Shown in pieces: positions 1 through 8,003 of a stretch of 64,000 bases of DNA (position 1 is the first letter of the stretch; every line of letters begins with the position of its first letter). The notes beneath the pieces are model-generated. The model worked only from the letters and a program-made list of their open reading frames with translations, was not told the origin of the DNA and searched no databases. Source of the DNA: Helicobacter enhydrae (GTDB taxonomy: Bacteria > Campylobacterota > Campylobacteria > Campylobacterales > Helicobacteraceae). Position numbers and translations under genes: made by a program. Where the stretch lies: NCBI RefSeq assembly GCF_001693335.1, contig NZ_CP016503.1, positions 620,001 to 684,000 on the forward strand, written 5' to 3'.

Positions 1-1
1 A

Positions 2-1321
2 CCCAATACGCACATCAATCAAGATGGTAGCCAATTTCTAGATCGCAAAATAGGTTTGGAGATGCAATACAACCTCAAACACGAAAACGGGAATCTAATC
101 ATTGGACTAGACAGCATTTATAACACTGGTGAAAGAAATCTCAATTTTGATATTGATTGGAAAGGCGATATCAAAATACCAATACCACCAAAACTCATAA
201 TGCAACTCTCTAGCTACAAGCATCTCATACAAACCAAAGTCAATGCCAATAAATGGAGCAACTCTCTATTTTTGATCGAAAAATACGATTTTACTCAATC
301 TTTTTCTCTCACTGCAGGAGGAAGATATGAATTAGCATATTACAGTGGACATCGAAATCTTTATAATGATATGAATATAGGTATGAATATAGGTATGAAA
401 CCTGCTGCTGGATCTAGAGGAGAGCAAATCGAGCATCCTCAAACAACTAGAAGTCATTTATCTCAACGCCATTTAGGAACTCCTTCCTATGGAGAACGAG
501 CGAGTTCTCCCCGCACCCCATACACCTTAAATAAAGAATTTTCTCAAATAACACATAACTACGCTCTAGAGCTTACTCCTGCTTTTTATTTTCAAGCAGG
601 AAATGTCTATGTCAAATATGAAAAAGGCTTCCGCTCTCCTAGTCCCGACAACCTCACAAGTCGCAGTGGAAGTGGCAAAAGTCATCCATATCTAGACACC
701 AATGTCAAATCCGAGGATTATCATACTTTTGAGGTGGGGAGCAAACTCTTTGCTGGGGATTTTGCATTTTTCTCCCTTGCTGGATACTACACGCTCACTC
801 AAAACGAGATTTACACCATTGGCAGCGCACACTCAGGAAATGGTTTCAAAGTTGGTAACTACAAACTCACTCAAAGAGCGGGAGCAGAGATTGTTGGAGA
901 ACAAGGATTTTTTGATGAAAGACTTCGATTGATTGAGAGTTTTTCTTATGTTGATGCAAGGATTTTGGATTCTGGGATTGCAAGCGTGCAAAACAACACA
1001 CTCATTCCCTATGTCAGCAATTACAAAGCGACATTGGGTCTCAATTATACCTTCGTGCCAAACTGGACATTTTGGATCAATCAATCCTTTGTGGGTAGCC
1101 AAAAAGACACAGCACAAAACACGATACCTGCCTATAACCTTACAGATTTTGGGTTTAATTTCAACCATCAAAGCTTTTCTCTAAGCTTTGGTATTCGCAA
1201 TCTCTTTGATAGTTTTTACTATGATTTTTACAACAAAGACAAAAGCGATGAAATCGTAGGTTATGCCTTCCTAATTGCACAAGGGCGTAGCTACTTCCTA
1301 GAAGGACACTACAAATTTTAG
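2..1321 (+). CDS. TonB-dependent outer-membrane receptor, C-terminal part (5' end outside window)
   Basis: The frame is open from the first bases, so the gene starts upstream of the window; 439 residues are visible. The sequence is typical of a TonB-dependent receptor beta-barrel: alternating aromatic strands, a YEKGFRSPSPDNL segment (the family's GFRaP-like motif) and a C-terminus ending in YKF, the terminal-Phe signal for BAM insertion. It probably imports an iron chelate or heme across the outer membrane. The heme oxygenase hugZ follows 33 bp downstream; as I remember, H. pylori has a fecA-type receptor beside acpS-fliL, which fits this order. A loop near visible residues 125-175 is low-complexity and carries a short palindrome (separate entry). 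The substrate cannot be decided from the sequence. Confidence 0.85.
   Translation, partial: PNTHINQDGSQFLDRKIGLEMQYNLKHENGNLIIGLDSIYNTGERNLNFDIDWKGDIKIPIPPKLIMQLSSYKHLIQTKVNANKWSNSLFLIEKYDFTQSFSLTAGGRYELAYYSGHRNLYNDMNIGMNIGMKPAAGSRGEQIEHPQTTRSHLSQRHLGTPSYGERASSPRTPYTLNKEFSQITHNYALELTPAFYFQAGNVYVKYEKGFRSPSPDNLTSRSGSGKSHPYLDTNVKSEDYHTFEVGSKLFAGDFAFFSLAGYYTLTQNEIYTIGSAHSGNGFKVGNYKLTQRAGAEIVGEQGFFDERLRLIESFSYVDARILDSGIASVQNNTLIPYVSNYKATLGLNYTFVPNWTFWINQSFVGSQKDTAQNTIPAYNLTDFGFNFNHQSFSLSFGIRNLFDSFYYDFYNKDKSDEIVGYAFLIAQGRSYFLEGHYKF
491..510. repeat. Perfect palindrome inside the receptor reading frame
   Basis: GGAGAAC and GTTCTCC form 7-bp arms around a 6-base spacer. The palindrome lies in-frame within a stretch rich in Ser, Arg, Pro, Gly and His that is unlike the surrounding barrel. 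A preceding GGAACTCC at 476-483 can also pair with part of it. It may be a small inserted element translated as an external loop. Confidence 0.5.
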
Positions 1322-1354
1322 GCAGTTAGCAAATTTTATTTTAAGGAGTTGGAA

Positions 1355-2155
1355 ATGGATTTTTCAAGCATTATTAAACATATGAACGATCATCATCAAG
1401 CAGAGATGATTGGGCTTTGCAAAAAGTTTGGCAATGCCAAAGAGGTGCAAAAAGTGGAGCTAGAGAGCGTGGATTTTGGGGGGTTGGATCTTGTCTATGA
1501 TGGGCAGAAGCTCAGAGTGGAGTTCCCTCAAAAAGCCGACGCTCAAACAATCAAACAAGCAATCATTGATCTTTGCACAAGCGTGCCTCAAACTCTTGAG
1601 TTTGACAAGGTGAAGCAAGAAATCGCAGAGTTCAAACAAGAGTTTGGCTCTTGCATACTTGCAACCCTTACAAAAGAGGGCTTCCCCCTCAGCTCATATT
1701 CTCCGCTCATTCAAATGGAGGGCAAAAACTACATTTACATCAGTGCGACTGCAGAGCATTTTGACAACATCAAAACCAATCCCGATAAAATCGAGGTGAT
1801 GTTTCTAGAAGATGAATGCAAGGCAAAATCTATCATCGTGAGAAAAAGACTCCGCTACAAAGCACAAGCAAGGTTTGTCGAGCGTGGTTGCGAGGAGTTT
1901 GAAAAAGCCCTAGATCATCTTGAATCTAGTATGGGTGGAAGTGGTGGTATCAAAACCATTCGCAATTTTAGTGATTTTTATCTGATTGAGCTTTCCTTTG
2001 GGAGTGGGCGTTTTGTCAAAGGATTTGGTCAAGCCTACATTCTTAAAGAAAATGGGGAAGTCGAGCATATCGGTATCACAGGCAATCCACACGGAAACCC
2101 ACACGGCAATCCTAATGGCAACCCACACCAACCTGATCTAAAGCCTCAACAATGA
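1355..2155 (+). CDS. hugZ: HugZ-family heme oxygenase
   Basis: The 266-residue protein resembles H. pylori HugZ, which opens heme to release iron in the cytoplasm. The N-terminal part has the conserved [16 protein letters not shown] segment; from about residue 95 a split-barrel (pyridoxamine-phosphate-oxidase-like) domain begins with [20 protein letters not shown]. The start is taken as ATG 1355, 6 bases after AAGGAG; a TTG at 1349 touches the Shine-Dalgarno and cannot be used. The C-terminus is unusual: four GNPH-like units with three histidines replace the usual short His-bearing tail that contacts heme in HugZ. The position after a TonB receptor suggests a heme or iron uptake operon. Confidence 0.9.
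   Translation: MDFSSIIKHMNDHHQAEMIGLCKKFGNAKEVQKVELESVDFGGLDLVYDGQKLRVEFPQKADAQTIKQAIIDLCTSVPQTLEFDKVKQEIAEFKQEFGSCILATLTKEGFPLSSYSPLIQMEGKNYIYISATAEHFDNIKTNPDKIEVMFLEDECKAKSIIVRKRLRYKAQARFVERGCEEFEKALDHLESSMGGSGGIKTIRNFSDFYLIELSFGSGRFVKGFGQAYILKENGEVEHIGITGNPHGNPHGNPNGNPHQPDLKPQQ
2081..2128 (+). repeat. 12-bp tandem repeat in hugZ
   Basis: Four consecutive 12-bp units of the type GGCAAYCCACAC (2081, 2093, 2105, 2117) encode [16 protein letters not shown]. The units are imperfect but in frame, so copy-number change would lengthen or shorten the His-rich tail without a frameshift. Confidence 0.8.
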
Positions 2156-2160
2156 GGCTT
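2141..2160 (+). other. Intercistronic hairpin overlapping the hugZ stop
   Basis: AAGCCTC and GAGGCTT form a 7-bp stem with loop AACAAT across the last hugZ codons and the stop. No T-run follows, so it is more likely an mRNA-stability or attenuation structure between hugZ and dedA than a classical terminator. Confidence 0.4.
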
Positions 2161-2171
2161 GGGGCAAGAAA

Positions 2172-2759
2172 ATGCAAGACACTTTGAGCAATCTTGAAAC
2201 TTATGGCTATATCCTTTTGTTTTTTTCCACATTTGGTGGAGGAATAATCCCTCTCATCTGTGCTTCAGTATTGGCTGGTATAGGCAAACTCGATCTGTTT
2301 TTGTGTATTGTTGTTGCAATATGTGGCAATTTTGTCGGAAGTTTATTGCTTGTTTATCTTGCACGATTCCAAAAAAAGGAGTTCGGAGCTTATTTCCACA
2401 AACATCGGCGTAAAATCGCCATTGCCCATATTTGGCTCAAGCGTTATGGAATCTGGCTCTTTTTCATCAACAAATTCATCTATGGATTCAAGACGATTCT
2501 ACCTCTTGCGGTGGGGTTAAGCAAATATCCCATCAAAGTGTTTGGATTTTTCAATCTACTTGCTGCGATACTTTGGGCGGTTTGTATCGGAATGCTTGGG
2601 TATTTCACCTCACACTTCATCATCAATCTCTTTGAAGAATGGCAAGAGTATTCTTACTTATTTCCAGTGCTTTTTGTTGTTGTCGTTTTGGCGATTTATC
2701 AAATCCTCAAGATCAAAACCAAAAAGTTGCATTCCAAAAATCAAAGTCGCAAAAACTAG
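2172..2759 (+). CDS. DedA family membrane protein
   Basis: A 195-residue integral membrane protein with the DedA/VTT layout: an N-terminal membrane-associated segment, a GNFVGSLLLVYLARF helix, a basic loop (KHRRKIAIAHIWLKRYG), then FFINKFIYGFKTILPLAVGL, corresponding to the conserved re-entrant region, and further helices to residue 180. Members act in the inner membrane, some as lipid flippases or in membrane homeostasis; the substrate here is unknown. It lies 16 bp after hugZ with only a weak ribosome binding site, and its end overlaps convergent acpS by 4 bp. Confidence 0.85.
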   Translation: MQDTLSNLETYGYILLFFSTFGGGIIPLICASVLAGIGKLDLFLCIVVAICGNFVGSLLLVYLARFQKKEFGAYFHKHRRKIAIAHIWLKRYGIWLFFINKFIYGFKTILPLAVGLSKYPIKVFGFFNLLAAILWAVCIGMLGYFTSHFIINLFEEWQEYSYLFPVLFVVVVLAIYQILKIKTKKLHSKNQSRKN

Positions 2760-3115
2760 AAAATATGAGCCACTGCGATACTCACACCACAATCGTGGGT
2801 CACGCTCACATCGATACGGGAGATAGCAAAAGCCTTGCATTTCTCTTCTGTTAGACAGACGATAGGTCTTCCTCTCGCGTCTTTGGTAATACAAATATCC
2901 AAAAATCCCAATTCTTGGGAGATACCCACCCCCAAAGCCTTGGACACCGCCTCTTTGATCGCCCAAAACCCCGCTATGCGTTGATGATTCCACACACCTC
3001 CACTTTGGCAAAGCTTTTGCTCTGCTTCAGACAAAAAATATGGGACAAACTTCTGAGGGAAGCGTTCGCACACCTTCCTAATGCGTTCAATGCCAACGAC
3101 ATCAATTCCTATCAT
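2756..3115 (-). CDS. acpS: Holo-[acyl-carrier-protein] synthase
   Basis: A 119-residue phosphopantetheinyl transferase, the normal AcpS size. It transfers 4'-phosphopantetheine from CoA to apo-ACP for fatty-acid synthesis in the cytoplasm. The N-terminal GIDVVGIERI motif supplies the Mg-binding Asp, and FWAIKEAVSKALGVGI is the second family signature with catalytic Glu and Lys. The ATG overlaps the stop of fliL (ATGA), so the two are translationally coupled. Confidence 0.95.
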   Translation of the reverse strand: MIGIDVVGIERIRKVCERFPQKFVPYFLSEAEQKLCQSGGVWNHQRIAGFWAIKEAVSKALGVGISQELGFLDICITKDARGRPIVCLTEEKCKAFAISRIDVSVTHDCGVSIAVAHIF

Positions 3116-3633
3116 TGAATCACAAACTCTGTGAAAAACACACTCTTGATGTAGCCATCAGACATATAGGCATTGATTTCTTGAGCAATCTCTTCTTGTA
3201 GCTTGAGTTTGCCTTTGGGTGATGAAATCTCCAAAAAAGTTTTGGAGGACAAAATCTTGTTGATTGTATCTTGGATAATCGGAAGTTTTGCTGTGATTTC
3301 TTTTTGCATCTCTGGCACACTAAGCTCAAGGGAAATAGAAGTTTTGATATATCTACGCCCATTGTCACCCATAAGGTTTGCAATAAATGGCTGTGGGATT
3401 GCAAAAATTGGACCGGGCTTTGCCAAATCTGACTTCATCGCTTGAGATTTGCGAGATTTTTGCATTTCTTGCGGAGCTTCTTGCACACCCTCTTGGCTTT
3501 TCTCCTCACCTCCACCAAGCAACAAAACAACAACAATCGCAATAACAATCACAAGCAAAACAACAATCCCTGCGATCGCGATAATCAGCCCCTTGCCACC
3601 TTTATTGCTTTTTACCTCTTCTTCTTCAGCCAT
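3112..3633 (-). CDS. fliL: Flagellar basal-body protein FliL
   Basis: The 173-residue protein has a short basic cytoplasmic N-terminus, one membrane helix at about residues 14-38 (IAIAGIVVLLVIVIAIVVV), a charged linker, and a periplasmic FliL domain starting near residue 75 (FIANLMGDNGRRYIKTSISL). FliL associates with the stator around the flagellar motor. A TATAAT box lies about 33 bp upstream. It is co-transcribed with acpS, an order I recall from H. pylori. Confidence 0.92.
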   Translation of the reverse strand: MAEEEEVKSNKGGKGLIIAIAGIVVLLVIVIAIVVVLLLGGGEEKSQEGVQEAPQEMQKSRKSQAMKSDLAKPGPIFAIPQPFIANLMGDNGRRYIKTSISLELSVPEMQKEITAKLPIIQDTINKILSSKTFLEISSPKGKLKLQEEIAQEINAYMSDGYIKSVFFTEFVIQ

Positions 3634-3665
3634 AATTTTTCCTTTGTTTTTGTTTAAAATCCTGC

Positions 3666-3671
3666 ATTATA
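3666..3671 (-). promoter_or_regulatory. -10 box for fliL-acpS
   Basis: TATAAT preceded by TG (TGTATAAT on the minus strand), 33-38 bp upstream of the fliL ATG. This matches the extended -10 pattern of Helicobacter housekeeping promoters, which often lack a -35 box. Confidence 0.6.
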
Positions 3672-4037
3672 CAATAATGAGCTATATTTTTGTCCTAAGT
3701 GTAGAAGTTCGTCGCCTTTGGCGTTTCAAACTACGCTAACCACAATAGAGGGCATCGTTCTATTTTAATCTTACTGTTGCAAAAGGGTGATTTTTTTGGG
3801 GGAGCCAGAATCTCTTAGGATTCTTTTTGGGGTTTACTTTTGCAAAAGCAGATTTTCTAGTTTTTCAAGCTTGGCTTGGAGTTTTTCTTTTGAGGTTGGT
3901 TTGTTGGGAGTTATGCTTTTTTGGTGATTCTAGAATCTCTAAGATTCTCTCTTTTTGGTTTGGCTTGAGAGAATCACGGATTTAGGTTTTTTTTGAGTTT
4001 TGCTTGAAACTTTCTTTTAGGCTTTACTTGACTAAAG

Positions 4038-4257
4038 TACGGCTTTTGGTTTTTCAAGCTTGGCTTGGAGTTTTTCTTAAGGAGGTCAAGGGGAACTTAT
4101 AGCAAGCGTTCCCCTTATCCCCCTTAACAACCCCCATAACCCCAGCATTGCATTAGCAAGGCTCGTTCAAGATTACATTGACTTGGAATCTTTTTGGGTT
4201 CTACAAGGTTGGTTTGGTTAGCAGTTGTTTGTGCTTATATTGAAATAGTGAGGTTTT
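4038..4257 (+). repeat. Palindromic repeat element A (copy 1)
   Basis: This roughly 220-bp element recurs almost unchanged at 56664-56884 and 57577-57794. Its core is a G/C-run hairpin at 4079-4125: an 18-bp imperfect stem (AAGGAGGTCAAGGGGAAC against GTTCCCCTTATCCCCCTT) with an 11-base loop. A conserved stretch follows from 4140 to 4200. A reading frame through it stays open, but there is no start or ribosome binding site. Function unknown. Confidence 0.8.
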
Positions 4258-4479
4258 TTATATTTTTGTGATTTTTTAAAAAATTGAAACAAGATTCTAA
4301 GAATCCAAAGAATCAAAAATGCTTTCATAAAGATTCCAAAGATTCTGAGAATTTAAAGAATCTAAACAAAAACAAGAAACTAGAATCTAGTTTCAAATCA
4401 ATAAATCTAAAATCAAATCAAAAACAATAAAACCACCAAACACAATAAAACAAAAATATTGCACCCTATCGTTGAGTTG

Positions 4480-4613
4480 TCACACAAAAAGCGGGCAGGG
4501 GTTTGGGGGATTTTAAGGGGGATAAGGGGGGTGCCTCGCAATAAACCCCCTTGTCCCCCTTATAGAAAAAAAGCAAAACAAGTTTCAATGACTCAAAAGT
4601 GTGCTTTGGCAAA
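4480..4613 (+). repeat. Palindromic repeat element B (copy 1)
   Basis: Recurs at 57280-57410. The core hairpin at 4515-4561 has a 16-bp stem (AAGGGGGATAAGGGGG against CCCCCTTGTCCCCCTT, one G-T pair) and a 15-base loop. The stem resembles the reverse complement of the element A stem, so A and B look like inverted ends of one element family. Confidence 0.8.
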
Positions 4614-4734
4614 AGCAACTCCAAAAGAGAATCTAAGAGATTCCAAAAATACCAAAAGTGTGCTTTGGCAAAAGCAAGAATTAAAAAGAGAGACAGCAAA
4701 CAGTGTTTTGCAAAACCGCACTTTTGGCAATTTT

Positions 4735-4806
4735 AGAATCCTTTGGCTTCCACAAGGTTAGTTTGGTCAGCAGTTTGCCGTGATTGTATGAAATAGTAGG
4801 GTTTTT
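4735..4806 (+). repeat. Partial element A (3' tail only)
   Basis: Matches the tail of element A: CACAAGGTTAGTTTGGTCAG, then an ATAGTAGGGTTTTT-like end, as at 56828-56884. The hairpin core is missing, so this is a decayed or truncated copy. Confidence 0.6.
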
Positions 4807-4880
4807 GAGGTTTTTGTTTTTGAATTTGCAACAAGATTCTAGAATCCGTTTAGTTCAAGATGCCAAAGGTACTTGAGCCT

Positions 4881-4907
4881 CCCTCCCCCTCCCCTCCCCC
4901 CTCCCCC
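4881..4907 (-). other. G-run tract directly after rsmD (G-quadruplex-like)
   Basis: On the minus strand, runs of 5, 6, 4, 5 and 3 G separated by single A follow the rsmD stop codon immediately. This fits the pattern for a stable quadruplex with 1-base loops in the rsmD mRNA 3' end. The pattern is seen; folding is inferred. Confidence 0.6.
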
Positions 4908-5501
4908 TTAAGAAACGACATAATAACTCAATGCACTTTTGCCAAATCTCTTTTGCTTGTGCAAAGCAAAACGCCCGAGCCTTTGGGGCATCTCCTGCGT
5001 TGCAAAATGCTCAAAAACAATCAAAAAAACCAAAGGATTTTTGATTGCCTCTACAAGTTTGAAACAGGCATCATAAATCCCCTCCATCCCCTCTCTGATC
5101 GCAAAAGGTGGATCCAAATACAAAACACTTGCCCCATTTAGCGTTTCTAGCAATGTCGGCAAAACCTCAAAAGTATCGCCCAAAATGCACCGCATTTGCA
5201 AACTCTCATCTTTTTGGTGCAATTTTGCAAGATTGTGCTTTAGCACTTTGTAAGCATCAGGATCTTTTTCTACAAAAATCGCTTCTTTGGCTCCACGACT
5301 CATCGCTTCAAGCCCGATAGAGCCACTCCCCCCAAAGCCCTCAATCAGCACAGCCCCCTCAATATCAGTTTGCAGCACATTGAATAATGATTCTTTGAGG
5401 ATTGATTTGCTAGGGCGTGTTGTCGCACGATCTAGCATTTCCAGACACAGCCCTTTGAAACGCCCCGCAAGGATTTTGAGCGTTTTTTGACCTTTGATCA
5501 T
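4908..5501 (-). CDS. rsmD: 16S rRNA (guanine-966-N2)-methyltransferase RsmD
   Basis: A 197-residue SAM-dependent methyltransferase. The AGRFKG segment near the N-terminus, a SAM-binding glycine-rich loop GFGGSGSIGLEAMSRGA at about residue 55, and the catalytic LDPPF motif near residue 130 identify the RsmD family, which methylates G966 of 16S rRNA during 30S assembly. The ATG overlaps the upstream stop (ATGA). Its 3' end runs into the G-rich tract and the repeat region. Confidence 0.9.
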   Translation of the reverse strand: MIKGQKTLKILAGRFKGLCLEMLDRATTRPSKSILKESLFNVLQTDIEGAVLIEGFGGSGSIGLEAMSRGAKEAIFVEKDPDAYKVLKHNLAKLHQKDESLQMRCILGDTFEVLPTLLETLNGASVLYLDPPFAIREGMEGIYDACFKLVEAIKNPLVFLIVFEHFATQEMPQRLGRFALHKQKRFGKSALSYYVVS

Positions 5502-5818
5502 TTGTGCTTCTTGATGATTTGCACGAAGCGTTCTGTGAATTCTATCAGCAAGGCTTGGACCTCTGCTTTGACATCATCTCTGTTGCTAGGTTCTTTGTGC
5601 AAAGATTTGGCAAACTCCTCCAGACGCACCAGCAAAGCTTGAGGATTGAAAGGCAGAGTTTCTTTCTCCAAACTGATGTCAAAAAGAGGTTTGTGAGAAT
5701 GCGTGAGATAATCACTCAACACAAAATCACAATCATTGATATCACACAAATAAGAGGAGAGATAATACTTCAAAGTGTCTTGCAAAAGCAGGGATTGGCA
5801 TTCTAGAGCGATTTTCAA
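5498..5818 (-). CDS. Conserved small hypothetical protein between rsmD and priA
   Basis: Not recognised by function. The start is placed at TTG 5818 because AAAGGA lies 6 bases upstream; TTG 5833 has no ribosome binding site. The protein (106 residues) opens with KIALECQSLLLQDTLKYYL, is acidic in the middle (CDINDCDFVLSD) and ends in a helical, basic tail (FVQIIKKHK). No membrane segment or signal peptide. It is coupled to rsmD by a 4-bp overlap and lies 14 bp after priA, so it is translated from a housekeeping operon. I recall a similar small gene beside rsmD in H. pylori. Confidence 0.7.
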   Translation of the reverse strand: MKIALECQSLLLQDTLKYYLSSYLCDINDCDFVLSDYLTHSHKPLFDISLEKETLPFNPQALLVRLEEFAKSLHKEPSNRDDVKAEVQALLIEFTERFVQIIKKHK

Positions 5819-5847
5819 ATCATATCCTTTCAAACAAATATGGGATT

Positions 5848-7707
5848 CTACACAATATTCAATGGATCTATATCGATTTCAAATTTTTCATAGATGAGTG
5901 ATGCTGAGATTGCACGAATCAAAGCCACACTTCTATCTGAACGCAACAAAATCACAAAGCGATATTTGCCCTTGATACGCTCGATACAGGCACGACCCCC
6001 GCCAACGACCTCTATGTCATCCAACTTTTTCAAAATCTCCAAAACTTTGTGCATTTGTGCTTGAGCTTTACTGGCATTTGCATTGACAAAAGTCAGAGTG
6101 GCGAGTTTTTTGAAAGGCGGATACAAATCACGCACATACTGAAGCTCTGATTGCAAAAATGCCTCATAATCCTCCAAGTATTGCTCAAATAGCCCTTGAT
6201 TTTGCGTCTGTATCAGCACTTTTCCATTCTTATACCTCCCACACCTCCCTTTGATTTGGAAAAGCAGGGACATTGCTTTTTCTTTGGCTTTGTAATCGGC
6301 TGAATGCAACACATAATCCAAACCCATAATCACCACCAAGCCGACATTGGGATAATCGTGCCCCTTGCTGAGCATTTGTGTGCCAACCAAACAATCTATT
6401 TCTGATCGCTCAAACTGCCCTAGCGTTTCTTCTAGTTTTTTTTGCGTTTTGATGTGATCGCGATCAAAGATACCAATTTGCATCGAGGGAAACCGCTCTT
6501 GCAGTTCTTGTGAGATCTGTGCAGTCCCGATGCGATGAGAGTGCAGATGCCCTCCATTGCATTGTGGGCAAGAGATGGGCAAAGCTTGAGTGAAATGGCA
6601 ATAATGGCAACGCAATAGATTTTTGCGAGAATGCACACTCATTGAAACACTACAAAAAGGACAGGCAAAACTATACCCGCAATCTCCACACATCAAGCTT
6701 TTGAAATTCGCTCTAGTGGGGGTGAAAATCATAATTTGCCTACCCTCCCTCTGCTCTTGCTCAATGGATTGGCAAACCCTTGCGCTCAATGATGTTGGCT
6801 CATCTAGAAACAATATTTCCACGCGCGTATCAAAATGCTTTTTAAGTCGATAAATCCCCTGCTTTTCTCGCATTTGGTAGTAGGTTTTGAGGCTTGGAGT
6901 GGCTGAACCCAAAAGCACTTTGGCACCTATCTTGTTGCCAAGATAGATTGCCAAATCACGCGCATTGTATCGTGGTGCCTGTTGGGATTTATAAGAATCA
7001 TCGTGCTCTTCATCCACGATGATCATCCCCAAAGATTGCAAAGGTAGAAACAAAGCACTGCGTGTGCCTATCACAAGGCGGATTGTGCCATCTTGGATTC
7101 CATTGAGAAGCTTTTGTTTGTGTTTTTTGGAGATTTTGGAATGCCACACACCCATACTCGCCCCAAACACTTTCTCCAAACGCTTGTGCATTTGCGGAGT
7201 GAGACCAATCTCAGGAATCAAAAGCAATGCAGTTTTACCAGAGGCTAACACATCAACCAGACAATGGATATACACTTCGCTTTTGCCACTTCCTGTGGCA
7301 CCAAAAAGCAAAGCACACTCTCTAGACTGAATAAACTCAAAAGCCCCTTGTTGCTGTTGAGAGAGTGGCAAGATGGGTTGAAATGTGGGGGGTTGGGTTG
7401 TGGGATATTGGATAGGGGCTTGAGATTGACAAGGCACAAACAGGGCATAAGTTTGAGACAGGGTGGCACAATAATATTGTGTGACAAATTGAGCCAATGC
7501 GATCTGATGAGGGAGCAAAAATTCCTCTGTGATATTCATCTCGTTGCACGGAAATTCTGGCTTTTGCACTTCACTAAGCACCACAGCCATCACACTTTTG
7601 TTTCTGATGTCAATCTCTACGATACGCCCCTCTTGCACCACAGCAGATGCGCTATAAGTCAAAGACGGGGTGTTTAAACCAATCGGAGCAAGAAGGTAGT
7701 ATTTCAC
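5848..7707 (-). CDS. priA: Primosomal replication restart helicase PriA
   Basis: The 619-residue protein rebuilds replication forks after collapse by loading the replicative helicase. A 3'BD-like N-terminal domain precedes the helicase core: Walker A GATGSGKSEVYIH at about residue 137, DEEH box IIVDEEHDDSYKSQ, and a zinc-binding insertion (CGDCGYSFACPFC, then CHYCHF and CPQC) between the two helicase lobes. The length is on the short side but normal for Campylobacterota. The start is GTG 7707, overlapping the previous stop as GTGTGA. Confidence 0.95.
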   Translation of the reverse strand: MKYYLLAPIGLNTPSLTYSASAVVQEGRIVEIDIRNKSVMAVVLSEVQKPEFPCNEMNITEEFLLPHQIALAQFVTQYYCATLSQTYALFVPCQSQAPIQYPTTQPPTFQPILPLSQQQQGAFEFIQSRECALLFGATGSGKSEVYIHCLVDVLASGKTALLLIPEIGLTPQMHKRLEKVFGASMGVWHSKISKKHKQKLLNGIQDGTIRLVIGTRSALFLPLQSLGMIIVDEEHDDSYKSQQAPRYNARDLAIYLGNKIGAKVLLGSATPSLKTYYQMREKQGIYRLKKHFDTRVEILFLDEPTSLSARVCQSIEQEQREGRQIMIFTPTRANFKSLMCGDCGYSFACPFCSVSMSVHSRKNLLRCHYCHFTQALPISCPQCNGGHLHSHRIGTAQISQELQERFPSMQIGIFDRDHIKTQKKLEETLGQFERSEIDCLVGTQMLSKGHDYPNVGLVVIMGLDYVLHSADYKAKEKAMSLLFQIKGRCGRYKNGKVLIQTQNQGLFEQYLEDYEAFLQSELQYVRDLYPPFKKLATLTFVNANASKAQAQMHKVLEILKKLDDIEVVGGGRACIERIKGKYRFVILLRSDRSVALIRAISASLIYEKFEIDIDPLNIV

Positions 7708-8003
7708 ACTAAATGCTGTATTTTCTTTTCTAATTGTTCATCCAACTCTTCAAGCCCATTGTGTTCTTCACGCAAAATCCGAAGCTCAGACTGCAAAGAA
7801 GCGTTCTTTTCAAGCAATTTACTTTCTTGCTCCACCTGCGTCACATACAAAAATAGCAGATCCTCAATCCCGACATAGCCACTTTTGGGTTTGAGTTTGG
7901 CATACAAAATCTCTTTGGTGCGTGTGGTGCAAGAAGCGATCGAAAAACCAAAAGTTCTTGTGCCGTCTTTGGTTTTGACAGCGACTTGGATTTGATCAGT
8001 CAT
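7704..8003 (-). CDS. Small coiled-coil protein, ZapA-like in layout
   Basis: The 99-residue protein has an N-terminal beta-rich head (about residues 3-30, VAVKTKDGTRTFGFSIASC), a central helix (IEDLLFLYVTQVEQESKLL) and a C-terminal coiled coil to the end. This layout is reminiscent of ZapA, the FtsZ-ring regulator (small head plus long coiled coil), but similarity is weak and no diagnostic motif is certain. It overlaps the preceding 78-residue coiled-coil gene by 8 bp and priA by 4 bp. Confidence 0.6.
   Translation of the reverse strand: MTDQIQVAVKTKDGTRTFGFSIASCTTRTKEILYAKLKPKSGYVGIEDLLFLYVTQVEQESKLLEKNASLQSELRILREEHNGLEELDEQLEKKIQHLV

Larger units (their letters stand above)
3672..4907. 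other. 1.2-kb gene-free stretch with repeat elements
   Basis: No credible gene is present. The stretch holds an imperfect hairpin at about 3701-3734 around CGCC-TTT-GGCG, one full element A, one element B, and a partial element A (separate entries). AT-rich filler between them is dense in GATTC/GAATC, often as small palindromes such as GATTCTAGAATC. A C-rich tract adjoins rsmD. Open frames here (for example around 4459-4761) run through element B and have no coding character. Confidence 0.7.

Noticed and set aside
4459-4761. Open frames of 77-100 codons through the repeat region
   Set aside because: They run across the element B hairpin, have no ribosome binding site and show no protein-like composition.
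3634-4907. tRNA or other stable RNA gene in the long gap
   Set aside because: No cloverleaf with a GGTTCGA-like T-arm or CCA end was seen on either strand. The hairpins belong to repeat elements.
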